Positions 17,951 through 27,717 of a stretch of DNA of 58,702 bases are shown one piece after another. The position numbers were made by a program, and so were the translations under genes. Numbering within the stretch: position 1 is the first letter of the stretch; each line of letters opens with the position of its first letter. Origin of the DNA: Bacteroides faecichinchillae JCM 17102 (lineage in GTDB: Bacteria > Bacteroidota > Bacteroidia > Bacteroidales > Bacteroidaceae); assembly GCF_000614145.1 (NCBI RefSeq), contig NZ_BAKK01000029.1, positions 1-58,702 on the forward strand. Reading direction: 5' to 3'. The notes beneath the pieces are model-generated. The model was not told the origin of the DNA, ran no database searches, and was given only the letters and a program-made list of their open reading frames with translations.

Positions 17951-18714
17951 TACTGATTGGGATTGAAATAATGCCCTTTTCCTTTAGTCCTTTTCCCATA
18001 TTGCACCGCTTGTTGGGGACAAACGTGGTAACACGCCAGACAAGAGGTGCAATTTCTTCCCCAAACAGGCCTCCCATCTTGCATTAAAATATTATCCACT
18101 GGACAAGATTTTTCACAACGTTTACATCCAATACACTTATCTGTCGTCCAAAAGTTTTTAGGGGACATTTGAAAGCGATTAAATAAAGGATTAATAATTC
18201 TTGTCTTAATATAAGGAAAACTCCCCTCTTTACAAAAGAATACTGTCTCCTTTCTATTTATCAATTCATTAATTCTATGGAGTTCACCAATAGCATTCTC
18301 CAGCTTTTTCTCTTCTAGTTCCTTACTATCAACATCAAATCCAGGAAACAATACATAATTATTAGGCATAATCACAGAAAAACCAGCATGACATTTCCAT
18401 CCCTTCAATGACAAAGCTTTCATAAGAACTTGCCGAGTAAGCCCAATATCATCACCACAAGAACATACAAAAAAAAGATATTGCCCCTGATAGTTCTTTA
18501 ATGACATTTGCTTGATAAAACGCAATATAATTTCAGGAGGAGCCCAAGAATAAACAGGAAAGACAAACCCAATCTTCTCGTCCTTCTCCAAACAGAATTC
18601 CATATTCCCATCTTTCAAAACTTCAGGAATAAAGATTAAATCTTCTTGTTGATTACTAGATAATTGATCAGCAATCCATTTAGAGTTGCCTGTACCAGAG
18701 AAATAAAATATCAT
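17947..18714 (-). CDS. EFR1-family flavodoxin-ferredoxin fusion
   Basis: 255 aa from the ATG at 18714. The N-terminal half is flavodoxin-like ([17 protein letters not shown], the FMN phosphate loop at the very start), the C-terminal part a 2[4Fe-4S] ferredoxin ([12 protein letters not shown] and [12 protein letters not shown]). It is a cytosolic electron carrier; partner unknown. The open frame extends to 18768 but would run through the 6S RNA terminator, and the flavodoxin fold begins at 18714, so that start is chosen. Confidence 0.85.
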   Translation of the reverse strand: MIFYFSGTGNSKWIADQLSSNQQEDLIFIPEVLKDGNMEFCLEKDEKIGFVFPVYSWAPPEIILRFIKQMSLKNYQGQYLFFVCSCGDDIGLTRQVLMKALSLKGWKCHAGFSVIMPNNYVLFPGFDVDSKELEEKKLENAIGELHRINELINRKETVFFCKEGSFPYIKTRIINPLFNRFQMSPKNFWTTDKCIGCKRCEKSCPVDNILMQDGRPVWGRNCTSCLACYHVCPQQAVQYGKRTKGKGHYFNPNQY

Positions 18715-18724
18715 AGGAAAGTAT

Positions 18725-18908
18725 AAAAAAAGCCGCATCGACGATGTGATGAAACTCTGATAGAACAAGATTTGAGTGCCCGTCCCCTTTGTAATCCACC
18801 GGCTTAAAGCTGTCCCGAAGGATGTGGCCCGCCATTGAAGATCGAAGCTTTCTCGGTATATCAGATTAATTTGAAGAGTTTCCCGATCCAGTCGATACGG
18901 CTAATATT
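18725..18908 (-). ncRNA. ssrS: 6S-like RNA (Bacteroidales-1 motif)
   Basis: A minus-strand transcript of about 180 nt whose ends pair: 18891-18901 with 18732-18742 (11 bp, one G-U), then an 8-by-8 internal loop, then 18875-18882 with 18751-18758 (8 bp), closing a large irregular hairpin, the architecture of 6S RNA, which traps sigma-70 RNA polymerase. A -7 box TATATTTG (plus 18918-18925) lies just upstream and seven T (plus 18725-18731) end it. It lies directly downstream of rplT on the same strand, the position I recall for Bacteroidales-1 RNA, later assigned as 6S. Confidence 0.75.
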
Positions 18909-18917
18909 TTTGTATCA

Positions 18918-18925
18918 CAAATATA
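18918..18925 (-). promoter_or_regulatory. -7 box of the 6S-like RNA
   Basis: TATATTTG on the minus strand fits TAnnTTTG and places the start close to 18910, just outside the closing stem. Confidence 0.6.
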
Positions 18926-19009
18926 ATAACATTCTACGAGAATAACAAGAAAAAAAGCATTTTTGTTGCCTATCTAATATTTTTTTAATCCTTTTTCTCT
19001 TTTCCATAA

Positions 19010-19048
19010 AATAAAAGTGTCAGTATTCTAATAGAAAACTGACACTTT
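19010..19048 (-). terminator. Terminator after rplT
   Basis: 11-bp perfect stem (19014-19024 with 19038-19048) with a T-rich tail on the minus strand, 23 nt past the rplT stop; it separates the ribosomal operon from the 6S-like RNA. Confidence 0.75.
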
Positions 19049-19070
19049 GTAAATCATAAACTGTTGAAAC

Positions 19071-19421
19071 TTAAGCAGCTTTCGCCTTTGCAACTACAGC
19101 TTTGAAAGCTTCCGGATGGTTCATAGCTAAATCAGCCAGAACTTTACGGTTTATTTCAATACCGGCCTTATGCAAACCGCCCATCAATTTAGAATAAGAC
19201 ATTCCTTCGAGACGTGCAGCAGCATTGATACGTTGTATCCAAAGAGCGCGGAAGTTTCTTTTCTTGTTTCTACGGTCACGAAACGCGTAAGTCAAACCCT
19301 TTTCCCAAGTGTTTTTAGCTACGGTCCATACATTTTTTCTTGCACCAAAGTAACCTCTGGTCAATTTCAAAATTTTCTTTCTTCTTGCTTTTGAAGCAAC
19401 ATGATTTACTGATCTTGGCAT
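19071..19421 (-). CDS. rplT: Ribosomal protein L20
   Basis: 116 aa, canonical: starts [20 protein letters not shown] and contains [15 protein letters not shown] and [18 protein letters not shown]. It binds 23S rRNA early in 50S assembly. Last gene of the thrS-infC-rpmI-rplT group, the usual bacterial order; terminator at 19010-19048. Confidence 0.97.
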   Translation of the reverse strand: MPRSVNHVASKARRKKILKLTRGYFGARKNVWTVAKNTWEKGLTYAFRDRRNKKRNFRALWIQRINAAARLEGMSYSKLMGGLHKAGIEINRKVLADLAMNHPEAFKAVVAKAKAA

Positions 19422-19519
19422 AGTTTTACTTTTTTAGAATGTTAGCGCCGTTACTTCACGCAACGAACTTTAGGCTAATGCATTCGGTTAATACTTTAAT
19501 AATACTTTGTACGCTTTGA

Positions 19520-19717
19520 TTACTTCATTGCTAAGAGTTCCTTAACCTGGCTTACATTTGTTGTATCAACAGTTGTTGAGTAGCACAGATTTCTTTTTCT
19601 CTTCTTAGTTTTCTTAGTCAAAATGTGACTGTGAAAAGCGTGCTTTCTTTTGATTTTACCTGTTCCGGTAAGGGTAAACCTTTTTTTAGAACCGGAGTTA
19701 GTCTTCATCTTTGGCAT
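19520..19717 (-). CDS. rpmI: Ribosomal protein L35
   Basis: 65 aa from the ATG at 19717 ([18 protein letters not shown]...[20 protein letters not shown]), the normal length. The frame is open to 19759, but the extra 14 residues are not part of L35. Between infC and rplT, in the conserved order. Confidence 0.97.
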   Translation of the reverse strand: MPKMKTNSGSKKRFTLTGTGKIKRKHAFHSHILTKKTKKRKRNLCYSTTVDTTNVSQVKELLAMK

Positions 19718-19785
19718 CTTACTTATTTTTAAATTATTAAATATATAATGGCAACGCACTATACCTGCGCGTTACGCATTCTTTT

Positions 19786-20388
19786 TTATTCATTGTCTTC
19801 TTCAGACTGCTCTGCTTTCTGTACAGGAGCAATAGGTTTCGGAGACATAGTTTTTTTAGGAGCTTCCTTCTTTTTGGGAGAAAGCTGAATAGTCATACGC
19901 TTACCTTCTAAAATAGGCATCTGATCTACTTTTGCAAAATCTTCAAGGTCATTGGCAAAACGAAGTAATAACACTTCTCCCTGTTCCTTGAAAAGAATTG
20001 AACGGCCTTTGAAAAACACATATGCTTTCACTTTATCACCGTCTTCCAAAAATCCTTTGGCATGCTTCAACTTAAAGTTGTAATCATGATCATCGGTCTG
20101 AGGACCAAAACGGATTTCCTTTACATTCACCTTCACCTGTTTGGCTTTCTGCTCTTTCTGACGCTTCTTTAACTGATAAAGAAATTTAGAGTAATCAATA
20201 ATACGACAAACAGGGGGTTGAGCATTGGGTGAAATTTCCACTAAATCCAATTCTTTCTCTTCAGCCATTTTCAAAGCCTGGAAAATAGGATATACTTTCG
20301 GTTCGCTATCATCGCCCACAATGCGGACTTCCTTGGCACGAATCTGTTCATTGATTCTATATTGCCCTTTTAAAGTGTCATTCTTCAT
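19786..20388 (-). CDS. infC: Translation initiation factor IF-3
   Basis: 200 aa. N-domain with [20 protein letters not shown], central [17 protein letters not shown] linker, C-domain with [19 protein letters not shown]. It keeps 30S subunits free and checks start codons. The Bacteroidota-type tail (after about residue 170) is longer than in E. coli, rich in Lys, Pro and Glu. 70 nt downstream of thrS. Confidence 0.96.
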   Translation of the reverse strand: MKNDTLKGQYRINEQIRAKEVRIVGDDSEPKVYPIFQALKMAEEKELDLVEISPNAQPPVCRIIDYSKFLYQLKKRQKEQKAKQVKVNVKEIRFGPQTDDHDYNFKLKHAKGFLEDGDKVKAYVFFKGRSILFKEQGEVLLLRFANDLEDFAKVDQMPILEGKRMTIQLSPKKKEAPKKTMSPKPIAPVQKAEQSEEDNE

Positions 20389-20458
20389 TAAAAACGTTTA
20401 CTTCCTAGTTTGATCTTTTTATTGTTTACTTATTATTTATCATGAAACGGCTGCAAAG

Positions 20459-22399
20459 TTACCATTTATTTATCATATTCTGAACTTCTTCATTCAGAAT
20501 TTTAGCAAATTCTTCATATTTCATGGTTCCTTTGTCTCCTTCGCCTTGTCTACGAACAGCAACTTCACCATTTTCAGCTTCTTTTTCACCGACAATCAGC
20601 ATATAAGGAATACGTTTCATCTCATTATCACGAATCTTACGACCTATCTTTTCATTTCTATCATCAACAATTGCACGAATCTCATGTATTTTTAGATACA
20701 TTTTTATTTGCTCTGCATATTCATTGAACTTTTCACTAATCGGTAGAATAGCAACTTGTTCAGGAGTCAGCCATAACGGGAATTTACCGGCAGTATGTTC
20801 AATCAATACAGCAACAAAACGTTCCATAGATCCAAACGGCGCACGATGAATCATTACCGGACGATGTTTCAGATTATCAGAACCCATATATTCCAATTCA
20901 AAACGTTCCGGCAAATTATAGTCCACCTGAATAGTACCTAACTGCCAACGACGACCGATAGCATCCTTCACCATAAAATCAAGTTTAGGACCATAGAAAG
21001 CTGCTTCACCATATTCAATCTTAGCAGGTAAGCCTTTTTCCTCACAAGCCTCAATAATAGCTTGTTCTGCTCTTTCCCAATTTTCATCACTTCCGATATA
21101 CTTTTCACGATTCACTTTATCACGTAAAGAAATCTGAGCTTCAAAATTAGCAAAATTCATTGAACGGAAAACAATTGAAATGATATCCATTACACGAAGG
21201 AATTCATCCTTTACCTGATCCGGACGACAGAAAATATGTGCATCATCCTGTGTAAAGCTACGTACACGAGTTAATCCATGCAACTCACCACTTTGCTCAT
21301 AACGGCAAACTGTACCAAATTCTGCAATACGCAATGGAAGATCTTTATAAGAACGTGGAAAGTTCTTATAAATCTCACAGTGATGAGGACAGTTCATTGG
21401 TTTCAAGAAATACTCTTCTCCCTCTTCCGGAGTATGAATTGGCTGGAAAGCATCTTTACCATATTTTGCATAGTGACCAGAAGTCACATAAAGCAATTTA
21501 TTGCCAATGGGCGGAGTTATTACTTCCTGATAGTCATAACGTGTCTGAATACGACGTAAGAAATCCTGCAAACGCAAACGCAAAGCAGTGCCTTTTGGCA
21601 ACCACATCGGAAGCCCCTTACCGACTGTTTCAGAGAACATAAACAACTGCATTTCTTTACCAATCTTACGATGGTCACGTTTCTTAGCTTCTTCCAATAA
21701 AGTCAGATATTCATCCAACATTTTCTTCTTAGGGAAGGTGATACCGTAAATACGTGTCAGCATTTTACGGTCTTCATGACCACGCCAATATGCTCCGGCC
21801 ACAGTTGTCAGTTTTATAGCTTTAATAGGCGCAGTTGTCATCAAGTGAGGACCACGACAAAGATCTGTGAATGTACCTTGAGTATAAGTAGAAATATGTC
21901 CATCTTCCAATTCGGAAATCAATTCACATTTGTATGTTTCACCACGGTCACCAAACATTTTCAATGCATCCTCTTTAGAAATGCTTTTCCTTACTACTGC
22001 TTCTTTTTTAGCAACCAATTCCATCATTTTAGCTTCAATGGCCGGAAGATCATTTTCTTTAATAACAGCGTCTCCCGGATCTACATCATAGTAAAAACCA
22101 TTTTCAATGGCAGGTCCGATACCAAATTGAATACCTGGATAAAGTTCTTGTAAAGCTTCTGCCAACAAGTGAGCACTCGTATGCCAAAATGCATGTTTTC
22201 CTTCTTCATCATCCCATTTATAAAGTACAAAGTTAGCGTCTTCATTAATAGGACGGCCTAGATCATAAATTTCGCCATTAACTCCACAAGCCAAAACCTC
22301 CTGTGCCAAACGTGAGCTAATACTTTCTGCAATCTGCAAACCGTTCACTCCTTCATTATATTCTCGAACAGAGCCATCGGGGAATTTTATCTTTATCAT
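20459..22399 (-). CDS. thrS: Threonyl-tRNA synthetase
   Basis: 646 aa, full length: TGS domain (1-61), editing domain with [11 protein letters not shown] (about residue 73), class II catalytic core with the zinc-site [11 protein letters not shown] and the [14 protein letters not shown] motif 2 region, and an anticodon-binding C-terminus (from about 540). Charges tRNA-Thr and clears mischarged Ser. Head of the thrS-infC-rpmI-rplT group; a tRNA-Thr gene is at 5699. Confidence 0.97.
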   Translation of the reverse strand: MIKIKFPDGSVREYNEGVNGLQIAESISSRLAQEVLACGVNGEIYDLGRPINEDANFVLYKWDDEEGKHAFWHTSAHLLAEALQELYPGIQFGIGPAIENGFYYDVDPGDAVIKENDLPAIEAKMMELVAKKEAVVRKSISKEDALKMFGDRGETYKCELISELEDGHISTYTQGTFTDLCRGPHLMTTAPIKAIKLTTVAGAYWRGHEDRKMLTRIYGITFPKKKMLDEYLTLLEEAKKRDHRKIGKEMQLFMFSETVGKGLPMWLPKGTALRLRLQDFLRRIQTRYDYQEVITPPIGNKLLYVTSGHYAKYGKDAFQPIHTPEEGEEYFLKPMNCPHHCEIYKNFPRSYKDLPLRIAEFGTVCRYEQSGELHGLTRVRSFTQDDAHIFCRPDQVKDEFLRVMDIISIVFRSMNFANFEAQISLRDKVNREKYIGSDENWERAEQAIIEACEEKGLPAKIEYGEAAFYGPKLDFMVKDAIGRRWQLGTIQVDYNLPERFELEYMGSDNLKHRPVMIHRAPFGSMERFVAVLIEHTAGKFPLWLTPEQVAILPISEKFNEYAEQIKMYLKIHEIRAIVDDRNEKIGRKIRDNEMKRIPYMLIVGEKEAENGEVAVRRQGEGDKGTMKYEEFAKILNEEVQNMINKW

Positions 22400-22482
22400 A
22401 ATATGATGATGTTATATTTTCATAATTTGAACGCAAAAGTAACTAAATCTTTTGAGTTTTCTATTTTTTATCAAAAAAAATG

Positions 22483-24513
22483 TTATTCTGGTTGTTCTGT
22501 AAAACGCTTGATTACATTATATGCAGACACAATACCCAGTTCACCAGCTTTACTCAAATCAGAAATACCCAATTTATTATTACCTAAGAAAATATGAGTT
22601 AATCCACGATTAAAGTAAGCATCTGCAAAATCCGGGTTCAGTTCAATCGCTTTATCATAATCAGCCATTGCAGCACGATAGTCTTTCAACATTGCCGAAA
22701 TATTGGCACGATTATAATAAGCATATACAAAATCCGGAGCTAAAGAAATAACCTTATCTAAATCTTTTCTCACTATCTCATAATCCACTGCACCAATTTC
22801 TTTAGTTGTATTACCACCAGGCAAATCTGAATCATTAGCCTGTTCTGCCTTCTGATATTCCAACTGTTTACAGCGAATCAAAGCACGCATAAAATAAGCC
22901 GGAAAAAACTTTTCATCCAACAGGATCGATTGTGTCAAATCAGAAACAGCACTTGAGAAATCCTGCACTAAATAAAAATCAATTGCACGGGCAAAACGTT
23001 TTGCTGCACTCTTATCATCTTCTACAATAGCTGAAGTATGCGTATCAATCAAAGCGAAATGAAATTTGACTTGCTCCTCAGACAATGGAGACTCCATATT
23101 CGTAATGAGAAGACGTTTTGGAAGTATTCCCGAATGATTCATATCATCAATAAACTTATGGAAATTCACAGAACGTTTTACATCACTCATCTTCTCATAA
23201 TAAGTCAAAGCAAACAATGGTTCCAACTTAATATTCACATTCTTATCCTGCACACGTCCACGATAATCGCTTGTATAACGTTGATTTGTTTCCGAATCAT
23301 CAGCAATTACTATCTTACGATAGTTATTCATATTTTTATCAGACTTCTTACGAGTTTTATCTTCTTCTGTATCCTTATCCTCTTCTCCTTTATTATCTTG
23401 AGCAACATCTTTACTTACCACTCCGTTATGTTTATCTAACTGAGCTTTTATGACCTTAAACTCATCCTGTTCAGCTCCTTTACGATCTCCAATCTTTTTA
23501 CGTGCTTCCGAACGTTGATAATACCCTGCCAAAAAATTAGGATGTTGATCGATCACTGTTGTATAATCCTCAATGGCTCCACGATAATCCCCTATTTGAG
23601 CACGCAGCAGACCACGATTGAAAACAGCCATCATATTATCCGGTTCCATCTGAATGACAAAATCAAAATCCTCAATAGCCCGATTATCATCCCCGACTCG
23701 TGCACGCAACAAACCACGATTATAATGACCAATAAAGTTGTTAGGATCAATATCCAACGCCAAATCATAGTCGTTCATCGCACCTCTCAGATTATTCTGA
23801 TGGAAACGCGCCAAGGCACGATTTATATAATTTCCTGCATTTTTTGCACTCAAATGAATCGCACGATCAAAATCAGATTCTGCTTCAGCATATTTTTCTT
23901 GTTGTAATTGAACAATTGCTCTGGCAGCCCAAGCATCGGGATCATACTTATCTAACTCTAAAGCCTTATTAAAGTCACTCAAAGCAGCAATTGTATCTTT
24001 TTGTTGCAAAAAGACCTCTCCTCTCATAAGATAAGCTCTGGTATAACGTGGCGCAACCTTCATCAAACTTTCCAAATCATCTTTAGCTGCATCATAGTCC
24101 TTCTTTTGCATATGAGATAATGTCAGATTATGCCACAAAGAAATATTCTCTGGATCATAATGCAAAGCCTGCTTATAATCTTCGATTGCTCCATCAAACT
24201 TACTCTGACGAATACGTGCCAAACCACGAATTTGGTATGCCCCTACAACGAACGGATTACGTTGGATAGCAGCATCACAGTCCGCTTCAGCCCCTTGAAA
24301 ATCCTCCAAATTAATCTTTGCCAAAGCTCTAAAAAAATACGGTTCGTACAGATAAGGTCTAGCATTAATTACCTGATTGAAATACTGAATAGAAAGCACA
24401 TAATCCTCAAAATAAAGTGCATTCCGCGCGATAGTCATCACCCGTTCTGTATTAATCTGAGCATATACTAATGTAGGAAACAGCAATAAGACTGTTAGTA
24501 TTCTTTTAATCAT
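22483..24513 (-). CDS. Secreted tetratricopeptide-repeat protein
   Basis: 676 aa with a signal peptide (MIKRILTVLLLFPTLVYAQ). Nearly the whole protein is TPR repeats of about 34 residues (for instance NFIGHYNRGLLRARVGDDNR, FLAGYYQRSEARKKIGDRKG) in two blocks split by a Lys/Asp/Glu-rich linker near residues 365-395. Large periplasmic TPR proteins usually act as scaffolds for protein complexes; no partner is evident. It lies 83 nt upstream of thrS and could be transcribed with it. Confidence 0.8.
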   Translation of the reverse strand: MIKRILTVLLLFPTLVYAQINTERVMTIARNALYFEDYVLSIQYFNQVINARPYLYEPYFFRALAKINLEDFQGAEADCDAAIQRNPFVVGAYQIRGLARIRQSKFDGAIEDYKQALHYDPENISLWHNLTLSHMQKKDYDAAKDDLESLMKVAPRYTRAYLMRGEVFLQQKDTIAALSDFNKALELDKYDPDAWAARAIVQLQQEKYAEAESDFDRAIHLSAKNAGNYINRALARFHQNNLRGAMNDYDLALDIDPNNFIGHYNRGLLRARVGDDNRAIEDFDFVIQMEPDNMMAVFNRGLLRAQIGDYRGAIEDYTTVIDQHPNFLAGYYQRSEARKKIGDRKGAEQDEFKVIKAQLDKHNGVVSKDVAQDNKGEEDKDTEEDKTRKKSDKNMNNYRKIVIADDSETNQRYTSDYRGRVQDKNVNIKLEPLFALTYYEKMSDVKRSVNFHKFIDDMNHSGILPKRLLITNMESPLSEEQVKFHFALIDTHTSAIVEDDKSAAKRFARAIDFYLVQDFSSAVSDLTQSILLDEKFFPAYFMRALIRCKQLEYQKAEQANDSDLPGGNTTKEIGAVDYEIVRKDLDKVISLAPDFVYAYYNRANISAMLKDYRAAMADYDKAIELNPDFADAYFNRGLTHIFLGNNKLGISDLSKAGELGIVSAYNVIKRFTEQPE

Positions 24514-24589
24514 CGATATTTTATACTTGTAAACGTAGCAAAAATAATGCTTTTAGTTTACTTAACAGGGATATAAACGTTTTTTATCT

Positions 24590-25144
24590 TTATTTCACCT
24601 GTTTCATCTTATAAGAGCTACGCGCCTTTCCTTTCAGCATCGTATTCAATTTCCCCTTTATCATTTGCTTACGAAGCGGAGAAAGATGATCAATGAACAT
24701 TTTACCATCCAAATGATCAAATTCATGTTGCATTACACGAGCCAAATACCCTTCTACCTCTTCATCATGTTCTATAAAATTCTCATCCATATATTTTACG
24801 CGAATTTTATTACCGCGCTTTACACTTTCATGAATACCGGGAAGACTCAAACAACCTTCTTCCATATTCACTTCCTCACCTCCTACCTCTAAAATATGAG
24901 GATTAATATACGCCTTATTAAAATCTTTAAATTCCGGGTAATCCTCAGAAAGCGGATCTAATGTAATTGTAACAACCCGAATCGGAAGACCAATCTGTGG
25001 TGCAGCCAATCCCACACCGTCAGCGTTTACCATCGTTTCAAACATATTTGCTATAAGCTCTTTCAAGTTCGGATAATCCGGTGTTATGTCCTCAGCCACC
25101 TTTCTCAATACAGGCTGACCATATACATAAATAGGTAAAATCAT
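24590..25144 (-). CDS. def: Peptide deformylase
   Basis: 184 aa with all three motifs: [19 protein letters not shown] and [12 protein letters not shown], giving the Cys and two His that bind the metal and the catalytic Glu. Removes the formyl group from nascent proteins. 40 nt downstream of ruvX. Confidence 0.96.
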   Translation of the reverse strand: MILPIYVYGQPVLRKVAEDITPDYPNLKELIANMFETMVNADGVGLAAPQIGLPIRVVTITLDPLSEDYPEFKDFNKAYINPHILEVGGEEVNMEEGCLSLPGIHESVKRGNKIRVKYMDENFIEHDEEVEGYLARVMQHEFDHLDGKMFIDHLSPLRKQMIKGKLNTMLKGKARSSYKMKQVK

Positions 25145-25184
25145 ATTTTATAATCTAACTAAAAAATTAAGTTATTCTTTTTAA

Positions 25185-25601
25185 TTAAAAACGTTTACTC
25201 TCCAAATATGTTTGCAAGATAATAGTTGCACTAATCTCATCAACCAATGCCTTGTTTTGCCGATCCTTCTTCTTCAGTCCAGCTTCTAGTATAGTACGAT
25301 GAGCTATGACAGAAGTAAAACGTTCGTCTACATATTCAACAGGTATATTAGGCATTTTTTTCTTGAGGGCACGCACAAATGGCTCAATATTCTTCATGTT
25401 CTCCGATGCTTCATTGTTCATTTGCTTGGGAAGCCCTACAATAATACGCTCAACCGGCTCCTTTGATACATAATCAAGGATAAACGTCAATAACTGATGC
25501 GTAGGCACTGTCGTTAAACCATTAGCAATCATCTGTAAAGTATCGCTAACTGCTATTCCTGTACGCTTTCTACCGTAATCAATGGCTATTATTCTACTCA
25601 T
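25185..25601 (-). CDS. ruvX: Holliday-junction resolvase-like / pre-16S rRNA nuclease YqgF
   Basis: 138 aa, normal size. RNase H-like fold with IAIDYGRKRTGIAVSD at the N-terminus, IVGLPKQMNNEASE in the middle and YVDERFTSVIAHRT, supplying the conserved Asp, Glu and Asp. YqgF trims the 5' end of 16S rRNA in E. coli; the resolvase role is inferred from fold. Followed by def. Confidence 0.93.
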   Translation of the reverse strand: MSRIIAIDYGRKRTGIAVSDTLQMIANGLTTVPTHQLLTFILDYVSKEPVERIIVGLPKQMNNEASENMKNIEPFVRALKKKMPNIPVEYVDERFTSVIAHRTILEAGLKKKDRQNKALVDEISATIILQTYLESKRF

Positions 25602-25662
25602 AATGGGTTACAAAAATACGATTTATATTCGAATTCCATCCTTATTCAAATCAAATAATAAC

Positions 25663-25696
25663 AAAAAAGGGTGTCCGACATTGTCAAACACCCTTT
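25663..25696 (-). terminator. Rho-independent terminator of the OmpA gene
   Basis: 9-bp stem aaagggtgt/acaccettt-type arms (25666-25674 with 25688-25696) with an inner gac/gtc pairing and a T-run on the minus strand, 31 nt past the OmpA stop. Confidence 0.75.
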
Positions 25697-25726
25697 CATT
25701 ATAGAGTTTATTACTTTTAATAACCC

Positions 25727-26866
25727 TTATTCAAGAATTACTACGCGATTCAAGAAGTTCTTACCGAACATATTGTCAGTACCACCGTAACCGATAACTT
25801 CAAGTTGATCTTTGTTTACGCCTTCTTTAACCAAAGCATCATAAACTGCCTGAGCACGCTTATCAGCTAATTTCTTATTCAAAGCAACGCTTCCGGTAGC
25901 CTTATCAGCATAACCAGCAATCTTGTACTTCTTATTCGGATTTTCCTTCATAACCTTAGCAGCTAATTTAAGATTAACCAATCCGTAATCATCAATAGTA
26001 GCCTTACCAATTTTGAAGAAGACAGCACGAGGACCTGGAACCTGAACAGTCTTAACAACTTCTCTCACTTCTGGTTTTACATTAGCCAAAGCTCTCTTAG
26101 CAGCATCTAAGTCAGCTTTTGCTTTTTCCAACTGGCTTCTATAGCGATTAACCTCATCATTGATCGCATCCTGATCAACTCCGTTGCAAGAAATAAACTT
26201 CTTGCCACCGAAAGTATAAGTTACACCAGCAGTCAAAGAAACAGCACCATCAGTATAAGCATTGCTATATTTACCAAAGATAGAAGGAGAAACCTCACCT
26301 CTAGCTTCAATATTAATATCCCAATAGTCATTTATATTGAACTGTCCCATCAAACCAACAGAACCATTAATCAATGCATTCAACTTATCTTGGTCACCAT
26401 AAGTCTTAGCAAATGTCAAACCAGGACCTGCAAATACAGATAATGTAAACAAACGATCTGGGTTATAGCCACAAATAGAATTAGAAAGGTTATACAAAGC
26501 GTCTGCACGCAATGTAAAATACTTCTTATTCTTAATCTTGTACCATGTAGTCTGATTACCAACAACGGTTTCTACACCATTCAAGTGTTTAGAGTTTAAT
26601 GTACTCCACAAGCCTGCAACTTGTCCGCGGAATCCCCATGTAGGATTGACCCATTTACCCAGTGAAACATGGATCAGCGGTGTAATAGCCTTACCCAAGC
26701 CATAGTCACTGTTATCCGGATTTACACAAACCTGAGCTCCTCCACCAACACTGATAAAGATATTATCTTTGAATCTCTCGCTGGTGAATTTCTCTTTAGT
26801 CTGTGCGTTTGCTGTAACAGCAGCACCCGCCAACAGTAAAGATAATATTACTAACTTACTTTTCAT
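25727..26866 (-). CDS. OmpA-family outer-membrane protein
   Basis: 379 aa. Signal peptide (MKSKLVILSLLLAGAAVTANAQ), an N-terminal beta-barrel (about 23-225, ending in a typical aromatic strand GVTYTFGGKKF), a short coiled coil (about 235-262, YRSQLEKAKADLDAAKR), and a C-terminal OmpA peptidoglycan-binding domain (about 275-379; AGYADKATGSVALNKKLADKRA). It links the outer membrane to the cell wall. Codons look highly regular, as in strongly expressed genes. It follows the YjbH-like gene by 54 nt. Confidence 0.92.
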   Translation of the reverse strand: MKSKLVILSLLLAGAAVTANAQTKEKFTSERFKDNIFISVGGGAQVCVNPDNSDYGLGKAITPLIHVSLGKWVNPTWGFRGQVAGLWSTLNSKHLNGVETVVGNQTTWYKIKNKKYFTLRADALYNLSNSICGYNPDRLFTLSVFAGPGLTFAKTYGDQDKLNALINGSVGLMGQFNINDYWDINIEARGEVSPSIFGKYSNAYTDGAVSLTAGVTYTFGGKKFISCNGVDQDAINDEVNRYRSQLEKAKADLDAAKRALANVKPEVREVVKTVQVPGPRAVFFKIGKATIDDYGLVNLKLAAKVMKENPNKKYKIAGYADKATGSVALNKKLADKRAQAVYDALVKEGVNKDQLEVIGYGGTDNMFGKNFLNRVVILE

Positions 26867-26920
26867 TGTTTTCTTAGTTTTAAATCGTTTAACTCTTTTA
26901 TCTTATTTGTCCCAACCCAC

Positions 26921-27664
26921 TTACTTTAAATAAATCTTATAAGCAAGTCCACCGGTAAAATACTTCATTCTTTGCATTTCTACCTGCAGCTGCAAGTGGT
27001 TGAAAAGCAAATAGGTAGCACCTAACGCAAAATCTTTTGAATCATATTCTGCAATCAATCTCAAATCCGGTGCAAATGTTGGATTATAACTAATACCTGC
27101 TGCGATTCCATTCAGTTTATACTCCAATCTTTTATTATATAAATAAGAAAGGTGTATTCCAATCTCTTCCTTTCCGATAGAAACATGTTTTGTTGCTGCA
27201 ACATAAAAGCGGCAAAAATACCCATTTCCCGAAGTGGAATTAATCACATCACCAGAGGAAGTAAAAGGATCCGAAGTTCCAAATACCACAGCTGGCATAT
27301 ATTTCCAAAATTGTCCTTCTTTCAAAGCTCGCAATCGAACAGAAAAATATCTGTCCTGATTCGTAAAACCTGTGTAACCATAAGGTTTTAACCCTAATGC
27401 TTCCGCTTTAAAAAGTGTACACGTATATGCCACTTCTAACCAAGGGAAGAAAGTTACATTCAAGTAATAATTATACGTATGATAGTACCATGTAGGAGGA
27501 GTTATCTCCTTATTCATAAAATTGGCACCTAGCATTACTGTTTTATCCTTTTGCATTTCTGCCGAAGGAGCATGCAATAATCCTGTAGTTCCGTAAGTTA
27601 ATTGAGCCGAAAGCACACCAGTAGTGCATAAGAAGAATAATGCTAATATCAGTCTTTTAATCAT
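26921..27664 (-). CDS. YjbH-like outer-membrane protein, short form
   Basis: 247 aa from the ATG at 27664, chosen because the signal peptide MIKRLILALFFLCTTGVLSA begins there; an upstream ATG at 27697 would add 11 residues. The mature start YGTTGLLHAPSAEMQKDKTV is the opening of YjbH-domain (PF06082) proteins, and the rest alternates polar and aromatic residues like a beta-barrel. YjbH proteins in proteobacteria belong to exopolysaccharide secretion sets. Flanked by OmpA and a lipoprotein; a second YjbH-type gene lies at 29063. Confidence 0.7.
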   Translation of the reverse strand: MIKRLILALFFLCTTGVLSAQLTYGTTGLLHAPSAEMQKDKTVMLGANFMNKEITPPTWYYHTYNYYLNVTFFPWLEVAYTCTLFKAEALGLKPYGYTGFTNQDRYFSVRLRALKEGQFWKYMPAVVFGTSDPFTSSGDVINSTSGNGYFCRFYVAATKHVSIGKEEIGIHLSYLYNKRLEYKLNGIAAGISYNPTFAPDLRLIAEYDSKDFALGATYLLFNHLQLQVEMQRMKYFTGGLAYKIYLK

Positions 27665-27717
27665 TACATTCCTTTCTATTAATGTACTCTCGGTCAAAAT
27701 CTCTTTATTTCAAAGAA

